DNA of 64,000 nucleotides from an uncultured Woeseiaceae bacterium (GTDB taxonomy: Bacteria > Pseudomonadota > Gammaproteobacteria > Steroidobacterales > Woeseiaceae). A model generated the notes under the pieces. It ran no database searches, was not told the DNA's origin, and saw only the letters and a program-made list of their open reading frames with translations. Each line of letters opens with the position of its first letter. Position 1 is the stretch's first letter. Shown in pieces: positions 57,544 through 64,000 of the stretch. The position numbers and the translations under genes are program-made. The stretch is taken from NCBI GenBank assembly GCA_945787845.1, contig CALZJH010000003.1, positions 339,384 through 403,383 on the forward strand, written 5' to 3'.

Positions 57544-58770
57544 ATGTCCTCGTCCAGATCTCGCGTCGTCATTATTGGTGGCAATTTCGCCGGCCTTGTC
57601 GCCGCATCCCGGCTTTCCAGCGGTCACGATGTGACCGTGGTCGATCCGCGTGCCGACTTCGAATGGACGCCCAACATCCATGAGATCCTGTCGGGGGTGA
57701 AAGACCGCGAGGGCGTCGTGCTGCCACGGGCGGAGTGCGTCAACCGTTACGGCCACACCTTTATCCAGGATTTCGTCACCGGGATCGACCGCGACAGCAA
57801 CACGGTGACGACCGAGAGTGGGCACACGCTGCCCTACGATGCGTGCCTGGTTGCAGCCGGCAGCATGAGGACCACCTTCGGTGTCGAGGGCGCGGACGAA
57901 CACGCGCTGGGCTTCCGCTCCGTCGATGACGCCGAGCGGATCGCGGCCCGACTCGACAAGCTCGCAACGCGAAAACGCCCGGCCTCGGTGGTCATCGTGG
58001 GTGGCGGCGTGTCGGGCATCGAAGCGGTGGGTGAAATCCTGCGCCGACGCGGGCAGGGCGACGCATTCAAACTTCACATCGTCGAAGTCGAGTCGGACAT
58101 CCTCGACCAGCAGCTCGACGGCCTGGCCCGCGATGCCGCTGAGCGATTCGCCTCCTACCCGGTGACAGTTCACACGAACGCGGTGGTCAAAAAAGTGAGC
58201 GCACGCAGCGTGCTGCTCGAGAGTGGTGAGAAGCTCACCGCGGACCTGTGCATCTGGTCGGCCGGCATGGTATTGCCCGAGTTCCTGCGCGATGCCGGGC
58301 TCAAGAACGCCGATGATCAGTGGTTGCCCGTCGACGAGATGCTCAAGAGCGACTTTGCGGACAATATTTTTATCGCCGGCGATTGCGCAGCGCTCCCCGC
58401 GCCGATTCGCAAACAGGCCTACTACGCGATGGACATGGGTGAGGTGGCGGGCGACAACATCGGCCGCCTGCTCGAAGGTCGACGCCTGAAACCATTCTGT
58501 CCGAAACCCATGCCGATGCTGATTTCATTCGGCGACATCACGACCTGGCTGGTTGTGGGTGAAGCTGCCGTTGCCAGCCCGCTGCTGGCGGCCGCCAAAG
58601 AAGGCGTTTACCAGGCCACGATGGCGCGCCTTGCCTCGCCGCACGAACCGCTCAGGTACTCGGCGGATATCGTGGGCCGTGCCGTGACGGCCACGCGGCA
58701 GCTCCTGTTGCCGCAACTCACGCCACGCAAGATCTTGCTTGGCCTCACCGGAAGCCGCGTTATTTTCTAA
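57544..58770 (+). CDS. NDH-2-like NAD(P)H:quinone oxidoreductase
   Basis: The protein has 408 residues. FAD motif VVIIGGNFAGLVAASRL, NADH motif VVIVGGGVSGIEAVGEIL, and the C-terminal FAD block NIFIAGDCAALPAP followed by KQAYYAMDMG place it with type II NADH dehydrogenases/sulfide-quinone reductase relatives. The two catalytic cysteines of sulfide:quinone reductase are not evident. It transfers electrons from NAD(P)H to quinone at the membrane. It is likely co-transcribed with the secreted protein upstream. Confidence 0.87.
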   Translation: MSSSRSRVVIIGGNFAGLVAASRLSSGHDVTVVDPRADFEWTPNIHEILSGVKDREGVVLPRAECVNRYGHTFIQDFVTGIDRDSNTVTTESGHTLPYDACLVAAGSMRTTFGVEGADEHALGFRSVDDAERIAARLDKLATRKRPASVVIVGGGVSGIEAVGEILRRRGQGDAFKLHIVEVESDILDQQLDGLARDAAERFASYPVTVHTNAVVKKVSARSVLLESGEKLTADLCIWSAGMVLPEFLRDAGLKNADDQWLPVDEMLKSDFADNIFIAGDCAALPAPIRKQAYYAMDMGEVAGDNIGRLLEGRRLKPFCPKPMPMLISFGDITTWLVVGEAAVASPLLAAAKEGVYQATMARLASPHEPLRYSADIVGRAVTATRQLLLPQLTPRKILLGLTGSRVIF

Positions 58771-58882
58771 TCTCAGACGACGGTCATTGATTCGTGTTCT
58801 GTCGCTCGGTAGCTGGCCGAGACTCCCACAAATAGCGTGATATGTTGTTTGTCCCAACGTTATTGGTAAGTAGATCCCATAA

Positions 58883-58911
58883 TTGACATAGATGCGGGTT
58901 GGGCGCATAAA
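58883..58911 (+). promoter_or_regulatory. Sigma-70 promoter for the subtilase cassette
   Basis: TTGACA (58883-58888), a 17-bp spacer, then CATAAA (58906-58911); TAAAAT at 58908-58913 is an alternative -10 with a 19-bp spacer. The start would be near 58919, about 130 nt before the first gene. The rest of the 276-bp gap 58771-59046 shows no gene. Confidence 0.6.
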
Positions 58912-59046
58912 ATTACGCGGCATGAGGTAAAGGCCGAACCTGCGGACGCTTAGCGACGGGTCCTCGTTCCCTCCGCGACGCCTCAGACGACGACACGAAA
59001 GGACAGCTCCCAGAGCTTGGCAAGCTCAGGTTGAGTAGCCTGCGTC

Positions 59047-59418
59047 ATGCCGGATGTCGACGGGAAATTCTGTAAAAGCCCGACCCAGGGATCAGACGAC
59101 GTGGTTGACGACAACCGGTCCAGGATTCGTGCTCGGCTCGCGTTGAAAAGCCGCAACCTTCTAACGGCGCAGTCTTGCGCCGCCGAACTCGAGGACCTTG
59201 GGTTCGAGGTTACATCAGTGAGCCAACGTGGTGTCGGTTTTGAAGGCGCGCTCGGCGATTTCGAAACCGTTTTTGCCAGCAGTGTCATCCTCACGGATAA
59301 ACAGCCGAGCTTCGCAATCAAGCCAATCCCCCCTGATCGAATCGCCGAGTTCGTTGAATCTGTGTATTTCCCGACACGACCTTCCTTTTTTCGCGCTAGG
59401 GAGAAGACAAATGAATAG
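59047..59418 (+). CDS. Free-standing prodomain-like protein paired with the subtilase
   Basis: The protein has 123 residues. After a polar N-terminus it has AQSCAAELEDLGFEVTSVSQ, GVGFEGALGDFETVFASSV and PPDRIAEFVESVYFPTRPSF. That layout resembles the pro-kumamolisin/inhibitor-I9-type prodomains that fold or inhibit serine peptidases. A similar GSVEAKLSKERVEELFETKL element lies in the N-terminus of the next protein. It has no signal peptide. Its stop overlaps the subtilase ATG by 8 nt, so the two should be made together. The prodomain reading is inference from pattern. Confidence 0.7.
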   Translation: MPDVDGKFCKSPTQGSDDVVDDNRSRIRARLALKSRNLLTAQSCAAELEDLGFEVTSVSQRGVGFEGALGDFETVFASSVILTDKQPSFAIKPIPPDRIAEFVESVYFPTRPSFFRAREKTNE

Positions 59419-61849
59419 CAAAATAAGAGTGCGGTTGGTCCCGAAGACCCGGGATGGCCGTTCGATCGTCGCAGACTCTTTCGAGCTGACGACGACGAAT
59501 GCAAAGGCTAATCGCCCTGATCGAATCCGGGCCGCCGAATCTGTGAAACGTGTGCGAGACCTGGGGTTGAAGAGACCGCGTGTCACTTACCACGGTAGCG
59601 TAGAAGCCAAGTTATCGAAGGAAAGAGTCGAGGAGCTCTTCGAAACCAAACTGGACTTCACATCCGAGCCATTGCTGGCAGACCTGCGACCGACCCCTGA
59701 GGTCGAGTCGGCGGAGGTAATGCCGGGGCGCTTAAACGTCAACACTGCCTCGGCGGAGGAACTCGAGGAATTACCTGGAATCGGGCCGGCACTGGCGGCC
59801 AAGATCATAAAGGAGAGGAAGACCGCGCCGTTCGTGAGGTTGTCGGATCTTCGACGAGTTTCCGGTATTCGTAAGTCGATGCTCAATAAGCTTCGCTCGA
59901 CTGCCTCAACCGGGTTCGCTCTGAAAACCCCACCGGGCAAACCGCGAGAGCGCGTTCATCTCTCAAATGAATTGCGAGTTCCGGAACAGCTTCGAGACTT
60001 AATCGCGTTCGCCTACATTCCGACGCCCGTTGAGTACTTCGTCGAGACGTACATACCGCCCGATATCGAGAACTATCACCTGCGGCTTCAAGATGTCGCT
60101 AACGCCCTTCGGACTCCATCAAGCCATAGAAACAACTGGACAGGCAAAGGCGTGCAGATCGCGATGACGGACACCGGTTTCGCACCGCATCCGTTTTTTG
60201 AGCGGCAAGGCTACGAGATTCACAGAGCCAGCACGCCATCGGCACCTAACCCGGCGGTGGATACAAACGGCCACGGCACGGGAGAGAGCGCCAACGTCCT
60301 GTTCATGGCTCCGGATGGCCGGTTCGTCGGTGTCAAGCACAACGACTACTCGGCAGAGGCCCTGGAGACGGCACTCCAGCAAGCGCCGCGTATCATCACG
60401 AACTCCTGGGGTTGGAACATTGACTTCGTGACGTGGGCGCAGCTCCAGGCGAATGATCCTAACCTGTACAACGAGATGCGTGACCTGGAGAACATCATCA
60501 ACGATGCAGTCGATGACGGCGTTCTCATCGTATTTGCGGCTGGCAACGGCCACCATGCATTCCCCGCATCGATGCCATCGGTACTGGCTGTAGGAGGCGT
60601 CTCGGTCGATCGCGATGGTTCGCTCAAGGCATCGAGCTACTCGAGTTCATTCAGGAGCGAGCTCTATCCCGGGCGCCGAGTACCGGATGTCTGCGGAGTC
60701 GTCGGTGAATACACGGCCGATGCACTGCTGCCCGGGCACATCATGCTGCCGGTTCCTGAAGGTTGCACGCTCGAAGGGGAGAACATGCCAGCAGGTATCA
60801 GTCCTGAAGGTTGGGGTGTCTTCTCCGGCACATCAGCCGCGTCGCCACAAGTCGCTGGTATTGCCGCGCTTCTGTATTCGGCAACCCACGATGGCTACGA
60901 GTACTCCCCGGCAGAGATCAAGGAGATCCTGCAACAGACCGCGACCGACGTCACGACGGGCACGTCTGGCACCGGCGACACTGCGGTGGCAGGTGCGGAC
61001 GACGCCACAGGTGCAGGATTCGTCAACGCCGCGGAAGCCTGTGCGTCTGTAGCCAACGGCACGATAGAAGCCGGCGTAAAATCTGGCGTCACGGACGCCT
61101 GGAGTGACGTTTCCCTGTCCACGGAACACCGTACCGGCGTTGCCTACCTTGGGGCCATGCAAACCTTCCATGGCAACAATACGGCAGGCGTCAGATTCCA
61201 CCATCCGACGCAGTCGGGATGCCTGGTCAAGATTGAAGAGGAGCAATCGCTCGACGCCGAGACAGACCATGTTGCGGAAGAGGTGGGTTACCTGACCGTC
61301 AGGCCCGGTTTCCTCTATAACGCGCAAAGCGAGCCGGTCGGCGAAGTCGGAGTGCTTAAACTGCGGCAGCCGGACAAAGCGACCTGGCAGACGATCACGT
61401 TCAAGCAGCGATATGTCAATCCTGTCGTTGTCGCGCAGATCATGACATGGAATGGAAACCAACCTGCTCACACTCGAGTGCGCAAGGTAAACGGCTGGTC
61501 TTGTGAAGTGAAAGTCGAGGAATGGGATTACCTGAACGGTATCCATCCGACGGAAACGATCGCTTACCTGGTGATGGAGAGCGGCATTCACGCATTTCCC
61601 AACAGCAGGAGCATCGAGGCGGGTTCGGTCAGTATTGACCATCAGTGGTCAAACGTCGCGTTCACCCGTAGTTTCGGCTTCAAGCCCGTGGTGTTGAGTA
61701 GCAGCCTGACCTATAAAGGCGACCATGCAGTTGTTACACGCCAGCGGAATGTGTCGAAGACCGGATTCGATATTCGCTTGCAAGAAGAGGAGGGAAGGGA
61801 CGGTACGCACCGGGTCGAGAAAGTCGGCTGGGTAGCAATCGAACCCTAG
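59411..61849 (+). CDS. Subtilase (S8) with HhH domain and three C-terminal lectin-like repeats
   Basis: The protein has 812 residues starting at ATG 59411 with GGGAGAAGAC upstream. Order: prodomain-like region (about 1-95), ComEA-type helix-hairpin-helix (107-162: LNVNTASAEELEELPGIGPA...), subtilisin domain (about 240-545) with Asp254 (MTDTGF), His288 (NGHGTG), Asn379 (AAGNG) and Ser475 (SGTSAASP), then three repeats of about 80 residues resembling H-type lectin domains. The repeats share the pattern VxxVxxEExxxDxxHxxExVGYL. No signal peptide is seen, so it may stay in the cytoplasm or leave by another route. Confidence 0.88.
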   Translation: MNSKIRVRLVPKTRDGRSIVADSFELTTTNAKANRPDRIRAAESVKRVRDLGLKRPRVTYHGSVEAKLSKERVEELFETKLDFTSEPLLADLRPTPEVESAEVMPGRLNVNTASAEELEELPGIGPALAAKIIKERKTAPFVRLSDLRRVSGIRKSMLNKLRSTASTGFALKTPPGKPRERVHLSNELRVPEQLRDLIAFAYIPTPVEYFVETYIPPDIENYHLRLQDVANALRTPSSHRNNWTGKGVQIAMTDTGFAPHPFFERQGYEIHRASTPSAPNPAVDTNGHGTGESANVLFMAPDGRFVGVKHNDYSAEALETALQQAPRIITNSWGWNIDFVTWAQLQANDPNLYNEMRDLENIINDAVDDGVLIVFAAGNGHHAFPASMPSVLAVGGVSVDRDGSLKASSYSSSFRSELYPGRRVPDVCGVVGEYTADALLPGHIMLPVPEGCTLEGENMPAGISPEGWGVFSGTSAASPQVAGIAALLYSATHDGYEYSPAEIKEILQQTATDVTTGTSGTGDTAVAGADDATGAGFVNAAEACASVANGTIEAGVKSGVTDAWSDVSLSTEHRTGVAYLGAMQTFHGNNTAGVRFHHPTQSGCLVKIEEEQSLDAETDHVAEEVGYLTVRPGFLYNAQSEPVGEVGVLKLRQPDKATWQTITFKQRYVNPVVVAQIMTWNGNQPAHTRVRKVNGWSCEVKVEEWDYLNGIHPTETIAYLVMESGIHAFPNSRSIEAGSVSIDHQWSNVAFTRSFGFKPVVLSSSLTYKGDHAVVTRQRNVSKTGFDIRLQEEEGRDGTHRVEKVGWVAIEP

Positions 61850-61858
61850 AAGCAGAAC

Positions 61859-61897
61859 GGAACTAAGGTCCAGGCGATCAACCTGGACCTTAGTTCC
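61859..61897 (+). terminator. Perfect 16-bp inverted repeat between subtilase and hydrolase genes
   Basis: GGAACTAAGGTCCAGG (61859-61874) and its exact complement (61882-61897) enclose a 7-nt loop (CGATCAA). No T-tract follows. It could be an operon-internal processing or partial termination site that lowers expression of the hydrolase gene, or a rho-independent-like stop with a weak tail. Confidence 0.6.
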
Positions 61898-61923
61898 CAC
61901 CTTGCCGTCGTCACGGAGTTGAG

Positions 61924-62895
61924 ATGATGGAACCTATGCACCTTTACGAGAAAACGCTGTATGAGCGCGGAAACGCGTTGTTCAGGGATCTGGGCCTGGC
62001 GATAAAGAATGCTGGTGAGCTCAACTCCCTGTTCACCGGGAATGACGGTGATCAGCCAGGCCGCTCAGAAACATCTACGGATTCGTACGAAACCAGGTGG
62101 GAGCCGTTCGACGCGCTGATCGAGATAGCGGTCCCGCGCTTCTATCCAATGCGTCGCCCACCCTACAGTCGTGGCGCAGTCGCGAGCGAGGGGCTCCACG
62201 CACCCTCTGCGAGCGAGATATGGCTTTTCGTCAACGGCGTTGCAACAAGTCCCGCTGTCATCAAAGCCAATGGCAAGGAACTGGCGCGTATATTCCAGCG
62301 GCCAATCCACCTGGTGCACAATCCCACCGATGGTCTGTTGCTCGACCTGGCCGAGTGCGTGCTCGGCCGTACGTTCAACTTCCAGACCGCGTTGTCCGAG
62401 TATGTATTGGATGTCGTCAATCGCGCGTTGGTCGGCTACGAGAAAGTCGTTCTTATCGGGCATTCCCAAGGCGGAATCGTAGTGGCAGACGTGGCCAATG
62501 CGTTGGTCCGCTACTCCGAGAACCGTGACCTGTTGAAGAATCTCGAGATCTACACATTTGCCTCTGCCGCGGATGAGATGCTCGCGGACGCTGAACTCAG
62601 CCGGAACGCAGGGCGCTGCGTGCCATATTACGAGCACTTCGCGAACGGGCGAGACTTCGTGGCTCGCATCGGTGTCATCAGCTGTCGACAGGCTATTGCG
62701 GGCCCGCTCTTCGTCAAGCACGATCGGAAGGGCCACTTACTCAACGCCCACTATCTCGAAGCGTTCGAGAAAGGGAAGTTCTGCGGCGGCAAGAGTCGTC
62801 TTGCCGGGTACCTGGGCGGCACCACACCAGAGGATCTCTTCGCGAAACTGCCCGGCAGATTCGCTGAGTCGGAATACATCTACGCCGCGGCGTAA
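61924..62895 (+). CDS. Alpha/beta-hydrolase (lipase-like) of the subtilase cassette
   Basis: The protein has 323 residues starting at ATG 61924 with GGAG seven to ten bases upstream. The fold is recognised by IWLFVNGVATSPAVIKANGK, IHLVHNPTDG and the nucleophile elbow VVLIGHSQGGIVV with Ser181. A catalytic His may be in KGHLLNAHYLEAF. There is no signal peptide or span. It resembles cytosolic lipase/esterase-like proteins that are often found near effector or defence genes. Same strand and 74-nt spacing link it to the subtilase. Confidence 0.8.
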   Translation: MMEPMHLYEKTLYERGNALFRDLGLAIKNAGELNSLFTGNDGDQPGRSETSTDSYETRWEPFDALIEIAVPRFYPMRRPPYSRGAVASEGLHAPSASEIWLFVNGVATSPAVIKANGKELARIFQRPIHLVHNPTDGLLLDLAECVLGRTFNFQTALSEYVLDVVNRALVGYEKVVLIGHSQGGIVVADVANALVRYSENRDLLKNLEIYTFASAADEMLADAELSRNAGRCVPYYEHFANGRDFVARIGVISCRQAIAGPLFVKHDRKGHLLNAHYLEAFEKGKFCGGKSRLAGYLGGTTPEDLFAKLPGRFAESEYIYAAA

Positions 62896-62991
62896 ATGTA
62901 TCGCTCATCAAACGAACCGCTGGCTGCGTGAGGTGCAGTCAGTTAAGTGATGGGGTGCCGGCCCACCTGAATCCGGTGGGAGATTAGTGCG

Positions 62992-62997
62992 TATAAT
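62992..62997 (+). promoter_or_regulatory. TATAAT -10 for yheS
   Basis: A consensus -10 ends 10 bp before the yheS ATG (63008), so the transcript would be nearly leaderless. The -35 (GAATCC) is poor. CCCACC/GGTGGG (62962-62980) just upstream could be the 3' hairpin of the preceding gene. Confidence 0.45.
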
Positions 62998-63007
62998 CGC
63001 CCCGGTC

Positions 63008-64000
63008 ATGCTCGCCCTCAACAACATCGCGCTGCGTCGTGGCCGCAAGGTCCTGTTCGAGAACGCCACTTTCCAGATTCATGCCGGTCATCGCATGGGC
63101 GTGATCGGCGCCAATGGTAGCGGCAAGTCATCGCTGTTCGCCATGCTCCTGGGCGAACTGGAGCCGGACGAGGGCGAGCTCGTGCTGGACCCGAAAGCCG
63201 TCATCGCTCACGTTGCCCAGGAGAGCCCGCACGGCAGCGGCTCCGCGGTTGACTACGTCATGGACGGCGACCAGGAACTGCGATCGGTGCAGGCTGAAAT
63301 CGCCGAGGGTGAAGCTGATGCCGACCAACCCGACCTGCACCTGCTCTACGAACGCATGGAGGCTATCGACGGTTTTACCGCCGAGTCGCGCGCCTCGCGA
63401 CTGCTGCACGGTCTCGGCTTCGCGGCGGAGGAGTACACCAAACCCGTCAAGGCGTTTTCGGGCGGCTGGCGCATGCGCCTCAATCTCGCACGCGCGTTGA
63501 TGTGTCGATCCGACATCCTGCTGCTCGATGAGCCCACCAATCATCTCGACCTCCCGGCGATCCTCTGGCTCGAACGCTGGCTGAAGGCTTACGAGGGCAT
63601 CTTGCTGGTCGTCTCACACGATCGGGATTTTCTCGATGAGATCTGCACACGCGTCGCGCATATCGAGAACGAGGCGATCACTCTGTTCACGGGCAATTAC
63701 AGCCAGTTCGAGGCGCAGCGTGCCGAGCAGCTTGCGCAGCAACACGCGATGCACGTGCGCCAGCAAAAAGAGATCAAGCACATTCAAAGCTACGTCGATC
63801 GCTTTCGTTACAAGGCGTCGAAAGCGCGTCAGGCCCAGAGCCGACTCAAGATGCTCGAACGCATGGAGAAGATTGCGCCGGCGCACGTCGACTCGCCGTT
63901 CCGGTTTCATTTCTTCGAACCGGAAAAACAGCCGCAGCACCTGCTTGGCCTCATCGACGCGACGGTTGGCTATGGCGAGGAGGTCATTCTCGACAATATT
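63008..64000 (+). CDS. yheS: ABC-F ATPase YheS (partial, runs off the right edge)
   Basis: 331 codons are present, with the frame open to the end. The first ATPase has VIGANGSGKSSLFAMLLGEL, signature FSGGWRMRLNLARALM, Walker B ILLLDEPTNHLD and SHDRDFLDE. The linker has IQSYVDRFRYKASKARQAQS and MLERMEKIAPAHVDSPFRF, which matches E. coli YheS closely. The second ATPase is cut off after GYGEEVILDNI. ABC-F proteins act on the ribosome. It is not an exporter, since it has no membrane domain. Confidence 0.92.
   Translation, partial: MLALNNIALRRGRKVLFENATFQIHAGHRMGVIGANGSGKSSLFAMLLGELEPDEGELVLDPKAVIAHVAQESPHGSGSAVDYVMDGDQELRSVQAEIAEGEADADQPDLHLLYERMEAIDGFTAESRASRLLHGLGFAAEEYTKPVKAFSGGWRMRLNLARALMCRSDILLLDEPTNHLDLPAILWLERWLKAYEGILLVVSHDRDFLDEICTRVAHIENEAITLFTGNYSQFEAQRAEQLAQQHAMHVRQQKEIKHIQSYVDRFRYKASKARQAQSRLKMLERMEKIAPAHVDSPFRFHFFEPEKQPQHLLGLIDATVGYGEEVILDNI

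Noticed and set aside
58772..58992. Direct repeat CTCAGACGACG at 58772 and 58982 that might flank an inserted segment
   Set aside because: Only 11 bp, no integrase or inverted ends, and the 200 bp between contain the promoter of the cassette. Likely chance.

Overview
This 64-kb window looks like chromosome from an uncultured, probably marine, gammaproteobacterium. The gene set fits that group: CbpA/CbpM, a YheS-type ABC-F protein, a Blc-type lipocalin, a TonB receptor, HupE, and short AGGAG-like ribosome binding sites. GC is high by eye. A Woeseiales-like lineage is only a guess from gene content. I found no complete tRNA or rRNA gene, no CRISPR array, no transposase and no intact prophage. 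Both ends cut genes: a YdjM-like membrane protein at the left and yheS at the right.

Layout. 1-5.5 kb: periplasmic thiol-redox proteins, a small ribbon-helix-helix protein, an atypical pyruvate-kinase-like protein, a flavodoxin-like reductase, and an HxlR regulator with a repeated operator candidate. 5.7-9.8 kb: a five-gene minus-strand run (coiled-coil membrane protein, vWA lipoprotein, TlpA-like redoxin, MgtC, patatin). 10-14.5 kb: an outer-membrane barrel, an atypical SDR, a NYN-LOTUS protein, a monohaem lipoprotein and a GMC oxidoreductase. 14.5-19.2 kb: a lipid/isoprenoid operon (Baeyer-Villiger-type monooxygenase, wax-ester synthase/DGAT, class I HMG-CoA reductase, DUF2505-like protein). 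19.3-31 kb: ordinary housekeeping and transport genes (OmpA-like, HhH protein, SDR, Yip1-like, HAD, SLC13, Kv channel, alpha/beta hydrolase, UbiB-like kinase).

31.2-40 kb: a tightly packed operon of a TonB receptor, a PEP-synthase-like three-domain enzyme, a PlsY-like acyltransferase, HupE and a membrane protein. A lipocalin and a second PlsY-like gene of different composition follow. 40.2-45.5 kb: a 944-residue fusion of 19 c-type haem motifs to a b-type cytochrome domain, divergent from a membrane-anchored AraC regulator and an acyltransferase. 45.8-47.3 kb: a lone contractile-tail sheath gene bounded by dispersed repeats. 47.4-58.8 kb: alcohol dehydrogenase family protein, P1 peptidase, ABC exporter plus membrane protein, cbpA-cbpM, a phosphatase, a DEAD-box helicase gene broken by a small deletion, and an NDH-2-like flavoprotein. 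59-62.9 kb: a compact cassette of a free prodomain-like protein, a subtilase carrying a DNA-binding-type HhH domain and C-terminal lectin-like repeats, and a lipase-like hydrolase.

The most promising unexplained systems are the 19-haem cytochrome b/c fusion, the HhH-subtilase cassette, the TonB/dikinase/PlsY operon, and the monooxygenase-WS/DGAT-HMGR operon. At a finer scale, four fragments resembling the 3' half of tRNA-Phe lie just downstream of plus-strand genes. A second structured repeat of about 76 bp occurs twice.
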